In this document: positions 17,591 to 26,130 of the stretch, one piece after another
How positions within the stretch are numbered: position 1 is the stretch's first letter
Layout of the letters: every line of letters begins with the position of its first letter
Assembly (NCBI GenBank): GCA_034933285.1
Contig: JAYFNT010000009.1
Span: 186,001-250,000 of the forward strand
Reading direction: 5' to 3'
Length of the DNA stretch: 64,000 bases
Source of the DNA: RPRC01 sp034933285
GTDB taxonomy: Bacteria; Desulfobacterota; Desulfuromonadia; Geobacterales; Geobacteraceae
Program-made: the position numbers and the translations under genes
Notes under the pieces: generated by a model
The model's input: only the letters and a program-made list of their open reading frames with translations
The model's database searches: none
Told to the model about the DNA's origin: nothing

Positions 17591-17612
17591 GCAAATATTC
17601 TGTTTTATTTGC
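17591..17612 (+). promoter_or_regulatory. Inverted repeat upstream of the nifH promoter
   Basis: GCAAAT (17591-17596) and ATTTGC (17607-17612) form a 6-bp inverted repeat with a 10-base spacer, 55 bp before the -24 element of nifH. Position is suitable for an enhancer-binding protein (the GnfM-type activator known in Geobacter), but binding is only inferred. Confidence 0.35.
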
Positions 17613-17666
17613 AGAGCGTTACTCGCCAAGCACACAATCCAGACGGATTTACGATTCTTTTGGACT

Positions 17667-17682
17667 TGGCATGATCGATGCT
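17667..17682 (+). promoter_or_regulatory. Sigma54 promoter of nifH
   Basis: TTGGCATGATCGATGCT contains GG (17668-17669), ten bases and GC (17680-17681), matching the -24/-12 pattern. The transcript would begin near 17693, leaving a ~160-base leader with two terminators before nifH. Confidence 0.7.
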
Positions 17683-17703
17683 TTTATAGTAAGCAGAGCT
17701 GGT

Positions 17704-17771
17704 CGAATACAATGAACGTATTCATTGACAGCAGGCAACGGCGCCCCGCGACAATTCACGGGGCGTTTTTC
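17704..17771 (+). promoter_or_regulatory. nifH leader, first antitermination unit
   Basis: GAATAC-AATGAAC-GTATTC (17705-17723) is a hairpin whose loop starts A-A-T-G, a candidate first ANTAR hairpin. It is followed by GGC-AACGGC-GCC (17734-17745), the same hexaloop as in the nifV leader, whose 3' strand begins the terminator arm GCCCCG (17743-17748) pairing with CGGGGC (17759-17764), then GTTTTT. Hairpin two and terminator are mutually exclusive, fitting control by GnfR. Confidence 0.65.
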
Positions 17772-17779
17772 GTCCCTAC

Positions 17780-17818
17780 AGGCAAAGGCGCCTCCGGTTC
17801 AACCCGGGGCGCCTTTTT
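17780..17818 (+). promoter_or_regulatory. nifH leader, second antitermination unit and terminator
   Basis: AGGC-AAAGGC-GCCT (17780-17793) is a 4-bp stem with a six-base loop carrying A1 and G4. It overlaps GGCGCC (17787-17792), the 5' arm of a second intrinsic terminator (GGCGCC-T-CCGG pairing with CCGG-GGCGCC ending at 17813, then TTTTT). nifH therefore has two tandem terminators, each with its own hexaloop hairpin. Confidence 0.62.
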
Positions 17819-17853
17819 CATTTGCCCCACAGACAATTGAAAGGAGAACTTAC

Positions 17854-18720
17854 ATGAGACAGATCGCTATCTACGGTAAAGGCGGAATCGGAAAGTCGAC
17901 CACAACCCAGAACACGGTAGCGGGACTGGCGGCGCTCGACAAGCACGTGATGATAGTCGGCTGCGACCCAAAAGCTGATTCGACCCGGCTGATGCTCCAC
18001 GCAAAAGCCCAGGCAACGGTTATGGACCTGGTCAGGGAAAGGGGCACGGTTGAAGATCTTGAGCTGGAAGAAGTATTGAAGGTCGGCTACGGCGGCGTAA
18101 AATGCGTCGAGTCGGGCGGACCTGAGCCAGGCGTCGGTTGCGCCGGTCGAGGTGTCATTACTGCGATAAACTTCCTTGAGGAAAACGGAGCATACACCCC
18201 CGACCTGGACTTCGTCTTTTACGACGTCCTCGGCGATGTTGTCTGCGGCGGGTTCGCAATGCCGATCCGCGAAGGCAAGGCGGAAGAGATCTACATCGTC
18301 TGCTCCGGGGAGATGATGGCCATGTACGCAGCAAACAACATCTCCAAGGGTATCCTCAAGTATGCGACCTCCGGCAAGGTGCGACTGGGTGGACTGATCT
18401 GCAATGCCAGAAAGACCGACAAGGAATATGAGCTGATCGAGGCGCTTGCCGCCAAGCTCGGCACACAGATGATCCATTTTGTTCCCCGCGACAATCAGGT
18501 GCAGCGTGCGGAACTTCGCCGAATGACTGTTATCGAATACTCCCCCGATCACAAACAGGCCCAAGAATACCGGGAACTTGCCCAAAAGATCGCGGAGAAC
18601 AAGATGCTGGTCGTACCCAAACCTCTTACCATGGACGAACTGGAGGAGTTGTTGATGGAATTCGGCATCATGGAAGCAGATGACGAAAATGTTGGCAAGG
18701 TTGAAGCAGTTGCCAGTTAG
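17854..18720 (+). CDS. nifH: Nitrogenase iron protein (dinitrogenase reductase)
   Basis: A 288-residue homodimeric ATPase that passes electrons to the MoFe protein. The P-loop is YGKGGIGKST (7-16), cluster ligands are Cys96 (VGCAGRGV) and Cys132 (DVVCGGF), and Arg99 in CAGRG is the site ADP-ribosylated by DraT in other species. The start at 17854 follows AAAGGAGAACTTAC; the open frame extends upstream through the leader terminators and is not coding there. Transcription is from a sigma54 promoter through two antitermination units. A 307-base spacer with a repeat precedes nifD. Confidence 0.98.
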   Translation: MRQIAIYGKGGIGKSTTTQNTVAGLAALDKHVMIVGCDPKADSTRLMLHAKAQATVMDLVRERGTVEDLELEEVLKVGYGGVKCVESGGPEPGVGCAGRGVITAINFLEENGAYTPDLDFVFYDVLGDVVCGGFAMPIREGKAEEIYIVCSGEMMAMYAANNISKGILKYATSGKVRLGGLICNARKTDKEYELIEALAAKLGTQMIHFVPRDNQVQRAELRRMTVIEYSPDHKQAQEYRELAQKIAENKMLVVPKPLTMDELEELLMEFGIMEADDENVGKVEAVAS

Positions 18721-18735
18721 TTTCCATCCGGAAAC
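18720..18735. repeat. Short palindromic element, nifH 3' copy
   Basis: GTTTCCATCCGGAAAC overlaps the last base of the nifH stop codon. An identical copy lies at 15676-15691 (at the predicted nifV transcription start), and a one-mismatch copy in the other orientation at 63391-63406 upstream of a kinase. It folds as a GTTTCC/GGAAAC hairpin. Confidence 0.55.
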
Positions 18736-18856
18736 GGTCCTTTTGATTCGGCCGGTGGCCTCACCCTGGCGGGCAGCCCTTGCTGTCCAATCCGATGAGG
18801 CTGGATTGTCCGCCCTGACGGTGTCAACCGGCGGGCTTGCTTGTGCGACATACCTG

Positions 18857-18926
18857 AGTATGCCTCCGCGCAACCCCTTGGTTTCCTTGTCAGTACGAAA
18901 AAATCCTCGTTTCCGAATTGGAAACC
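18857..18926 (-). repeat. Dispersed 70-bp repeat, copy A (nifH-nifD spacer)
   Basis: These 70 bases match 63302-63371 without gaps and with seven substitutions. The element has GGTTTCC and GGAAACC arms (18880-18886, 18920-18926) that could close a 40-base hairpin. It lies antisense to the nif transcript in the 307-base nifH-nifD spacer, which holds no convincing gene. Read on the minus strand it contains a GGAGG that in the other copy serves as a kinase ribosome site. Confidence 0.7.
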
Positions 18927-19027
18927 TGCTTGTGCCTATTTTCTCAAAATAACGGAAGACGGAATGCATGAATACGGGTACCAATTTCCGGATTTGCGGT
19001 TTCCGCCCTACGTGAAGGAGTTCCCAT

Positions 19028-20473
19028 ATGTCCGCTGAAATAAAGAAAATTGACGGAATAACGAGAGAATCCACCCAGGAGATGATCGATAAGGCCCTGG
19101 AAGCATATCCCGACAAGGGAAAAAAGAAGCGGGCGCCCCACCTGGCTCCCAATGACCAGGCTTCCGGTTGCGCCTGCGTCAAGTCCAACAGGAAAACCGT
19201 TCCGGGTGTGATGAGCGCGCGCGGCTGCGCATATGCAGGCGCAAAGGGAGTTGTATGGGGCCCGATCCGGGACATGGTGCACATCTCCCACGGCCCGGTA
19301 GGTTGTGGCTGGTACTCCTGGGGGACACGCCGCAACCTTATGAGCGGCAAGGGCGGTGTCACCAATTTTGCCATGCAGTTCACATCCGATTTCCAGGAGA
19401 AGGACATCGTCTACGGAGGCGACAAAAAGCTGAAGCAGCTGCTCGGAGAGGCAAAAGAGCTGTTCCCACTGGCCAAGGCGATCTCGGTCCTTTCCGAATG
19501 TCCGGTGGGCCTGATCGGTGACGACATCAACTCCGTGGCAAAGGCATCCAGCAAGGAACTGGATATCCCCATCATCCCCTGCAACTGCGAGGGGTTCCGC
19601 GGCGTATCCCAGTCTCTCGGCCACCACATCAGTAATGACACCATCCGCGATTACATCATTGAAACACGGGAGTTCGCCGAACCGGCAAGCCCTTACGATG
19701 TTGCGCTCATCGGCGACTACAACATCGGCGGCGACGTCTGGGCAGTCATGCCTCTCCTGGAGGAGATCGGCTTGAACGTCAAGGCCACCTGGACCGGAGA
19801 CGGCGAGATAGAAAAGATTGCCGCCACCCACAAGGTAAAGCTCAACATCATCCACTGTTACCGCTCAATGAACTACATGTGCAAGGTAATGGAGGAGAAA
19901 TACAATATCCCCTGGATGGAGTTGAACTTCTTCGGCCCGACCAAGATCAAGGCAAGCCTGAGGCAACTCGGCGAGTACTTCGGCAACGAGATCAAGGAAA
20001 AGGTGGAGGCGGCCATCGCCAAGTACGAGCCGATGATGCAGGCCGTTATAGACGAATACCGGCCCCGCCTTGAAGGAAAGAAAGTCATGCTCTATGTGGG
20101 AGGCTTGCGTCCCCGCCACACGGTCAATGCCTATGAGGACCTGGGAATGATGGTTGTCGGCTCCGGTTACGAGTTCGCCCATAGTGACGACTACGACCGG
20201 ACCGCCTCGGAGATGCCCGACGCCACAGTCATCTATGATGATGTCTCCGAATACGAGCTGGAACAGTTCGTGGATACCCTTAAACCAGACCTGGTAGGTA
20301 GCGGCATCAAGGAGAAGTACCTGTTCCAGAAGATGGGTATCCCCTTCCGACAGATGCACAGTTGGGACTATTCCGGTCCCTACCATGCCTACCTGGGTTT
20401 CCCCATCTTTGCAAGAGACGTGGACATGGCCGTGAACAGCCCGACCTGGAAGCTGGTCAAGTCACCGTTGTAA
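19028..20473 (+). CDS. nifD: Nitrogenase molybdenum-iron protein alpha chain
   Basis: A 481-residue subunit of dinitrogenase. P-cluster ligands are Cys67 (ARGCAYAG), Cys93 (VGCGWYSWGTRR) and the Cys of SECPVGLIGDD; the FeMo-co ligands are the Cys in IIHCYRSMNYM and the His in MHSWDYSGPYHAY near the C-terminus. This is the molybdenum form: the vanadium and iron-only enzymes carry an extra delta subunit, absent here. It begins after AAGGAGTTCCCAT and ends 147 bases before nifK. Confidence 0.98.
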   Translation: MSAEIKKIDGITRESTQEMIDKALEAYPDKGKKKRAPHLAPNDQASGCACVKSNRKTVPGVMSARGCAYAGAKGVVWGPIRDMVHISHGPVGCGWYSWGTRRNLMSGKGGVTNFAMQFTSDFQEKDIVYGGDKKLKQLLGEAKELFPLAKAISVLSECPVGLIGDDINSVAKASSKELDIPIIPCNCEGFRGVSQSLGHHISNDTIRDYIIETREFAEPASPYDVALIGDYNIGGDVWAVMPLLEEIGLNVKATWTGDGEIEKIAATHKVKLNIIHCYRSMNYMCKVMEEKYNIPWMELNFFGPTKIKASLRQLGEYFGNEIKEKVEAAIAKYEPMMQAVIDEYRPRLEGKKVMLYVGGLRPRHTVNAYEDLGMMVVGSGYEFAHSDDYDRTASEMPDATVIYDDVSEYELEQFVDTLKPDLVGSGIKEKYLFQKMGIPFRQMHSWDYSGPYHAYLGFPIFARDVDMAVNSPTWKLVKSPL

Positions 20474-20483
20474 CGGATGACGT

Positions 20484-20556
20484 AGGGGCGAACCTTGTGT
20501 TCGCCCAACATAGACAAGGACGAACACAAGAAAGGGCGAACACAAGATTCGCCCCT
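20484..20556. repeat. Long REP-like inverted repeat between nifD and nifK
   Basis: Two 23-base arms (20484-20506 and 20534-20556) of the type AGGGGCGAAC...TTCGCCC are inverted with a single mismatch and separated by 27 bases containing a further CGAACACAAG copy. The hairpin lies inside the nifDK transcript and may stabilise or punctuate it. No T run follows, so it is not a terminator. Confidence 0.7.
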
Positions 20557-20620
20557 AAGCAAAACACACAACCCCGGACCGTGGACCTATGAGCTCCCGG
20601 CCGGTTGAAGGAGATATTCC

Positions 20621-22090
20621 ATGGCAAACAATCTTGGACTTGCAGTCAAAAACGTAACGGAAACACCCGAGGAAGAGATCAAACGCGTTTCAGAGTGGAT
20701 AAATTCAGAAGAATACAGGGTGAAAAACTTTGCCCGCCAGGCCCTTGTCATCAATCCGGCCCATGCCTGCCAGCCTCTCGGGGCCGAGCTTGTTGCCCAC
20801 GCTTTTGAAGGATCATTGCCCTTCGTGCACGGCTCCCAGGGATGCGCATCCTACTATCGCAGCACCCTGAACCGCCACTTCCGCGAACCCGCGCCGGCTG
20901 TATCGGACGCCATGACCGAGGACGGCGCAGTGTTCGGCGGTCAGAACAACATGCACGAGGCGCTGGAGAACGCCTATGCCCTGTACAAACCGAAAATGAT
21001 CGCAATCTTCACCTCGTGCATGCCGGAGATTATCGGCGACGACTTGACCGCCTATATAAAGAATGCACGGCAGAAGGGCTGCATCCCCAATGATTTTCCA
21101 ATACCTTACGCCAACACCCCCAGCTTCAACGGCTCCCATGTACACGGATATGACGCCATGCTGCTGTCCATCCTGCAGACCCTGACCGAAGGTAAACAGG
21201 TTGAAGGGCGATGCACCGGCAAGCTGAACATGATAGCCGGCTTTGACCCCAATACCGCCAATTACATGGAGTACAAACGGATTCTCAGGGAATTCGGCAT
21301 CCCCTTCACACTGCTGGGCGATATTTCAGATGTATTCGACTCGCCACTGGACGGCGTCTACCGTATGTATCCGGGCGGCACGAAGCTGGATGATGCAGCC
21401 CACTCAATCAACGGCAAGGCGACCATGACCTTGGGACCCTACTCGACGACCAAGACTTACGGCTGGATCAAGGACAACTACTCGGGCAAGCACGTTTCAC
21501 TGCCGATGCCGTTCGGCGTCGGCAAGACCGACGCCTTCGTCATGAAGCTGGCGGAACTGTTCGGTAAATCTGTCCCAGAATCGATCAAGACGGAGCGCGG
21601 TCGTGCTGTCGACGCCATGACCGATGCCCACCAGTACATGCACGGCAAGAAGTTCGCGCTCTACGGCGATCCGGATTACCTGCTCGGCTATATTTCCTTC
21701 CTGCTGGAGATGGGGGCAAAACCGTACCACATCTTGTGCAGCAAGGGGAGCAAAAAGCTGGAAAAAGAGATCCAGGCGCTGCTCGACGCATCCCCGTACG
21801 GCAAGGACGGCAAAATCTACATGAACAAGGACCTCTGGCACCTGCGCAGCCTGGTGATGACCGAACCCGTGGACGCCATTATCGGCGACACTCACGGCAA
21901 GTTCATTGCCAGAGATGCACAGATACCCCTGTTTCGATTCGGTTTTCCCGTCCTGGACAGGGTAAACCTGCACCGTTCGCCCCTCATAGGCTACCAGGGG
22001 GTGATCAACATGGTCACAACCATCTGCAACAAGTTCATCGAGATAGTGGATGAAACCTGCGATGACAGGAATTTCGAGATGATGCGCTGA
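20621..22090 (+). CDS. nifK: Nitrogenase molybdenum-iron protein beta chain
   Basis: A 489-residue partner of NifD, supplying three P-cluster cysteines: NPAHACQPLGAEL (near 48), GSQGCASYYRS (near 73) and FTSCMPEIIGDD (near 133). The short form fits Geobacter-type NifK, which lacks the N-terminal extension of the Azotobacter protein. A good ribosome site (GAAGGAGATATTCC) precedes the ATG. A long inverted repeat separates it from nifD; the glutamine amidotransferase follows 24 bases later. Confidence 0.98.
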   Translation: MANNLGLAVKNVTETPEEEIKRVSEWINSEEYRVKNFARQALVINPAHACQPLGAELVAHAFEGSLPFVHGSQGCASYYRSTLNRHFREPAPAVSDAMTEDGAVFGGQNNMHEALENAYALYKPKMIAIFTSCMPEIIGDDLTAYIKNARQKGCIPNDFPIPYANTPSFNGSHVHGYDAMLLSILQTLTEGKQVEGRCTGKLNMIAGFDPNTANYMEYKRILREFGIPFTLLGDISDVFDSPLDGVYRMYPGGTKLDDAAHSINGKATMTLGPYSTTKTYGWIKDNYSGKHVSLPMPFGVGKTDAFVMKLAELFGKSVPESIKTERGRAVDAMTDAHQYMHGKKFALYGDPDYLLGYISFLLEMGAKPYHILCSKGSKKLEKEIQALLDASPYGKDGKIYMNKDLWHLRSLVMTEPVDAIIGDTHGKFIARDAQIPLFRFGFPVLDRVNLHRSPLIGYQGVINMVTTICNKFIEIVDETCDDRNFEMMR

Positions 22091-22114
22091 TACCTGGAAG
22101 CAGGAGGGAATGCC

Positions 22115-22798
22115 ATGCTCCACATAATCCAGAACGATCCACAGGTGCCCCCGGGCAATATCCAGGAAAACCTGCCTTTCAAGCCCCCGGTACGTCACCC
22201 GTACCGGGGGGACTCCCTACCGGATCTCGCCGTGATTTCAGCACTTATCGTTCTGGGTGGCGCCATGGGCGCCAATGACGATGGAAAGCATCCTTTTCTT
22301 CATGAGCTGAAATCGTTGATCTCGCGGATCGTCTCTGCCCGCATCCCTTTCCTGGGAATATGCCTGGGAGGGCAGCTTATGGCGACTGCAACAGGCGGCC
22401 GGGTCATATCGGGTCGATGGAAGGAACTGGGAACCATGCCGGTTACGCTTACCTTCGAAGGAAGGCGGGACCGCCTGTTCCGGGGCATTCCTGGCTCGTT
22501 CAGCACCTTCCAGTGGCACCATGACAGCTTCGATACCGCCCCTGGCGGGGTCATCCTTGCATCCTCCGCTACCTGCCCCCACCAGTCCTTCCGCATGGGT
22601 GAATGCGCCTGGGGGATCCAGTTCCACCCCGAGGTGACGGAAGAGATCATCCGCGACTGGTGCGCCTGGGACGAATCCACGGCATCACGCACCCGGCAAC
22701 TGGTTGCAGCTTTCAAGGACAGTGAAAAGGAATACCGGTCAACCGCCTCATGCCTGCTGCGCAATTTTCTCGCAGCAGCGGGACTTGAATTTTCATAA
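22115..22798 (+). CDS. Class I glutamine amidotransferase in the nif operon
   Basis: A 227-residue protein with a complete triad: the nucleophile in LGICLGGQLMA (near 87), and His/Glu in WGIQFHPEVTEE (near 170). It resembles GMP-synthase-like GATase-1 proteins that release ammonia from glutamine for a partner enzyme, but no synthetase domain is fused. It sits between nifK and nifEN on one strand with short gaps, so it should be expressed with nitrogenase. A role in handling fixed nitrogen or signalling glutamine level is inference; it could also act on gamma-glutamyl compounds. Confidence 0.82.
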   Translation: MLHIIQNDPQVPPGNIQENLPFKPPVRHPYRGDSLPDLAVISALIVLGGAMGANDDGKHPFLHELKSLISRIVSARIPFLGICLGGQLMATATGGRVISGRWKELGTMPVTLTFEGRRDRLFRGIPGSFSTFQWHHDSFDTAPGGVILASSATCPHQSFRMGECAWGIQFHPEVTEEIIRDWCAWDESTASRTRQLVAAFKDSEKEYRSTASCLLRNFLAAAGLEFS

Positions 22799-22903
22799 AC
22801 GGCGTTTCAGTCACAGAGGTCGAGAACACAGAGAAAACAATCAAGCAATGAACCCACAAATCAACCGCTGCGAGGCGCGACAAAAGAAAGAACGAGGAAT
22901 CCC

Positions 22904-25663
22904 ATGGCTCGACCCGACTACTACGATGCACCCGAATGCGACACCAATCAGGACAAAGGCGCTCCCAAATTCTGCAGGAAGTCGGAACCGGGAGAAGGAG
23001 CGGAGCGAAGCTGCGCCTATGACGGGGCCCGAGTGGTGCTGATGCCGATCACCGACGTCATTCACCTGGTCCACGGCCCCATAGCCTGCGCAGGCAACTC
23101 CTGGGACAACCGTGGCGCCCGCTCAAGCGGCTCCCAGCTATACCGCCGCGGCTTCACCACCGAAATGGCAGAGAACGACGTCATCTTCGGCGGAGAAAAG
23201 AAACTCTACCGGGCGATCCTCGACCTGGCCGGGCGTTACCCCGAGGCAAAGGCGATATTCGTCTATGCCACCTGCGTCACAGCCATGACTGGCGACGACG
23301 TGGAGGCGGTCTGTACGGCCGCCGCCGGCAAGGTGACCATACCGGTTATACCCGTAAACACCCCCGGATTCATCGGCGACAAGAACATCGGCAACCGCCT
23401 CGCCGGAGAGGTTCTATACAAATTCGTAATCGGCTCGGCCGAGCCTCCGGTACTGGGCGAATATCCCATAAACCTCATCGGCGAATACAACATCGCCGGC
23501 GACCTGTGGGGCATGCAGCCGCTGTTCGACCGACTTGGCATCCAGGTCCTTTCCTGCATCAGCGGTGACGCCCGCTTCGAGGAACTGCGCTATGCCCACC
23601 GAGCCAGGCTCAACGTCATCATCTGCTCCAAGTCGCTGACCAACCTGGCCAAAAAGATGCAGAAGCACCACGGCATCCCCTACCTGGAGGAATCGTTCTA
23701 CGGTATGACCGACACGGCCAAAGCCCTGCGCGATATCGCCCGCGAGTTGGACAACACTGTCAACGGCCCGGAGAAAAGTATCCTGCAGGACCGGGTGGAA
23801 AAGTTGCTGGAGGAGGAAGAGGCCAGGTGCCGGAAACGGATAGCCCCCTACCGGGCGCGGCTGGAAGGAAAGCGGTCGGTGCTCTTTACCGGCGGGGTCA
23901 AGACCTGGTCCATGGTCAACGCGCTGCGGGAGCTGGGGGTGGAAGTCCTGGCCGCGGGCACGCAAAACTCGACGCTGGAGGACTTCTACCGCATGAAGGC
24001 CCTCATGCATCGGGACGCCAAGATCATCGAAGACACATCCACCGCGGGTCTGCTTGGGATCATGCGGGAAAAGACGCCGGACCTGATCGTGGCGGGCGGC
24101 AAGGTCAAGTTCATGGCCCTGAAGACCAGAACCCCTTTCCTGGACATAAACCACGGCCGCTCCCACCCCTATGCCGGGTACGAGGGGATGGTGACCTTCG
24201 CCCGCCAGATGGACCTGACGGTCAACAGCCCTATCTGGCCTTCGCTCAACAACCCCGCACCCTGGGAGATTCCGGCTGCGGTACTGGCTGCTGAAGCTGC
24301 CTCGGCCACGGAACATGGAGAACGGTATTTTTCCGAAGACCTGTCCGCCTCGCGGGTCAAGGTTCCGGTAAAACCTGCAACCGTGAACCCCCAGAAAAAC
24401 TCCCCGACCCTGGGTGCGACCCTGGCCTTCCTGGGTATCGACCGCATGCTCGCCCTGCTGCACGGCGCCCAGGGATGCTCGACTTTCATCCGGCTGCAAC
24501 TGTCGCGACACTTCAAGGAATCAATCGCCCTCAACTGCACCGCCATGAGCGAGGACACGGCAATCTTCGGCGGCTGGGAGAACCTGAAAAAGGGAATCTG
24601 GCTGGTCATGGAGAAGTTCCGTCCAGGCATTGTGGGCGTTATGACCTCCGGGCTCACCGAGACCATGGGGGACGACGTGTGCAGCGCCATCAGCCAGTTC
24701 CGCGAAGAGCACCCCGAACATGCCGCGGTGCCGGTGGTCTGGGCGTCGACGCCAGACTACTGCGGCTCTCTCCAGGAGGGTTACGCTGCGGCTGTGGAGG
24801 CCATCCTGACGACCCTGCCGGAAGGTGGTGGTACGATACCCGGCCAGGTCACCCTGCTGCCCGGCTGCCACATGACCCCTGCGGACGTGGAAGAGATCAA
24901 GGAGCTCATCGAGTCTTTCGGCCTCACCTGCCTTGCCGTTCCCGACATTTCCACGGCACTGGACGGACACATGGATGCCGAGGTGTCCTCCCTTTCCACC
25001 GGGGGCATCCCGGTGGACGACATCCGCCGCGCAGGATGCAGCTGCGCAGTCATCTACGTGGGCGACTCCCTGACCAGGGCAGGCAGCATCCTGCGGGAAC
25101 GCTTCGGCATCCCGGCCTACGGCTTCACCTCGGCAACCGGCCTGGCCCAGGTCGACCGGCTCGTGGCGGCCCTGTCCGTCATCAGCGCCAGGCCCGTTCC
25201 AGAAAAGCTGCGCCGCCAGAGGAGCAGGCTCATGGACGCCATGGCCGACTGCCACTACCAATTCGGCAACAAAGAGGTCGTGCTGGCACTGGAGGCGGAC
25301 AACCTGAAAAGCCTGGTACCGTTCTTCCATGGCATGGGGTGCCGCATCCGTGCGGTCCTATCTGCCACCCGCACCCGCGGCCTGGGCGCCCTGCCCAGCG
25401 AGAGCGTGCATGTGGGCGATCTGGAGGACCTGGAAACGGCCGCAATGGGCGCCGACCTCCTGGTGGCAAACTCCAACGGGCGTCAGGCAGCCGCCAAACT
25501 GAAGATCGGCTCCCATCTTCGGGCCGGCATGCCGGTTTTCGACCGGCTGGGCGCTCACCAGAAGATGTGGGCCGGCTACCGGGGCACCATGAACCTGGTC
25601 TTCGAGACGGCCAACCTGTTCCTGGCCAACGCAAGGGAAGCGCAGAAGCTTGCACATAACTGA
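22904..25663 (+). CDS. nifEN: Fused nitrogenase cofactor scaffold NifE-NifN
   Basis: A 919-residue fusion. Residues ~1-455 are NifE (start with GAERSCAYDGARVVLMPI, IHGPIACAGNSWDNRG-type block near 60-75 and YATCVTAMTGDDVEAV), and ~465-919 are NifN (LGATLAFLGIDRMLALLHGAQGCSTF, SEDTAIFGGWENLK, GLTETMGDDV). NifEN holds the NifB-derived cluster while Mo and homocitrate are added. In most diazotrophs these are separate genes; the fusion guarantees a 1:1 ratio and is a Geobacter-type trait. The ribosome site GAACGAGGAATCCC precedes the ATG. Confidence 0.96.
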   Translation: MARPDYYDAPECDTNQDKGAPKFCRKSEPGEGAERSCAYDGARVVLMPITDVIHLVHGPIACAGNSWDNRGARSSGSQLYRRGFTTEMAENDVIFGGEKKLYRAILDLAGRYPEAKAIFVYATCVTAMTGDDVEAVCTAAAGKVTIPVIPVNTPGFIGDKNIGNRLAGEVLYKFVIGSAEPPVLGEYPINLIGEYNIAGDLWGMQPLFDRLGIQVLSCISGDARFEELRYAHRARLNVIICSKSLTNLAKKMQKHHGIPYLEESFYGMTDTAKALRDIARELDNTVNGPEKSILQDRVEKLLEEEEARCRKRIAPYRARLEGKRSVLFTGGVKTWSMVNALRELGVEVLAAGTQNSTLEDFYRMKALMHRDAKIIEDTSTAGLLGIMREKTPDLIVAGGKVKFMALKTRTPFLDINHGRSHPYAGYEGMVTFARQMDLTVNSPIWPSLNNPAPWEIPAAVLAAEAASATEHGERYFSEDLSASRVKVPVKPATVNPQKNSPTLGATLAFLGIDRMLALLHGAQGCSTFIRLQLSRHFKESIALNCTAMSEDTAIFGGWENLKKGIWLVMEKFRPGIVGVMTSGLTETMGDDVCSAISQFREEHPEHAAVPVVWASTPDYCGSLQEGYAAAVEAILTTLPEGGGTIPGQVTLLPGCHMTPADVEEIKELIESFGLTCLAVPDISTALDGHMDAEVSSLSTGGIPVDDIRRAGCSCAVIYVGDSLTRAGSILRERFGIPAYGFTSATGLAQVDRLVAALSVISARPVPEKLRRQRSRLMDAMADCHYQFGNKEVVLALEADNLKSLVPFFHGMGCRIRAVLSATRTRGLGALPSESVHVGDLEDLETAAMGADLLVANSNGRQAAAKLKIGSHLRAGMPVFDRLGAHQKMWAGYRGTMNLVFETANLFLANAREAQKLAHN

Positions 25664-25692
25664 CAAATGACCTGTCTCAGAAAGGACACACC

Positions 25693-26082
25693 ATGAAAGT
25701 TGCTTTCACCAGCACTACCGGGGAATGTATCGACCAGCATTTCGGCCAGTGCCAAAGCTTCCATGTATGGGAGATCGGTCCGGAAACGGCTCAGCCCGTG
25801 GCCACCATCAGCGCCGTCACCACTGCGGAAGACGAAGAGGACCGTATAGCCGCACGCGCAAACGCCTTAAGCGGCTGCGCCATCGTTTACACCATGCAGA
25901 TCGGCGGCCCTGCGGCCGCCAAGTTGATTGCCCGCAAGATACATCCCATGAAAACCAGCACGGAGATGCCCGTGACCGATGTAATAGGCAAGCTGCAGGG
26001 GGTGCTGAGGGGAAATCCTCCGCCCTGGCTTCGCAAGGCCCTGAACAGCGGGACTTTCGGATCATTTTCAGATGAGGAATAA
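25693..26082 (+). CDS. nifX: NifX-type FeMo-cofactor carrier
   Basis: A 129-residue dinitrogenase iron-molybdenum cofactor family protein: MKVAFTSTTGECIDQHFGQCQSF, then the GCAIVYTMQIGGPAAAKLI segment. NifX binds NifB-co and the VK-cluster and shuttles them to and from NifEN. The C-terminal ~40 residues (NPPPWLRKALNS) are typical of NifX rather than shorter NafY-like domains. It starts 29 bases after nifEN, which fits that partnership. Confidence 0.9.
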   Translation: MKVAFTSTTGECIDQHFGQCQSFHVWEIGPETAQPVATISAVTTAEDEEDRIAARANALSGCAIVYTMQIGGPAAAKLIARKIHPMKTSTEMPVTDVIGKLQGVLRGNPPPWLRKALNSGTFGSFSDEE

Positions 26083-26130
26083 GGGCAATGGCAGTCTTCC
26101 CTATGAAATCACAACACAAAATGGAGGAAT

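Noticed and set aside
17818..19407. A 529-codon open frame on the minus strand across nifH
   Set aside because: It is the antisense of nifH and of the nifH-nifD spacer; the translated product has no family match and its part at 18857-18926 is the dispersed repeat.
23414..24511. Long open frames antisense to or out of frame with nifEN (for example 365 codons)
   Set aside because: They result from high GC content in the third codon position of a real gene; nifEN itself matches over its full length.
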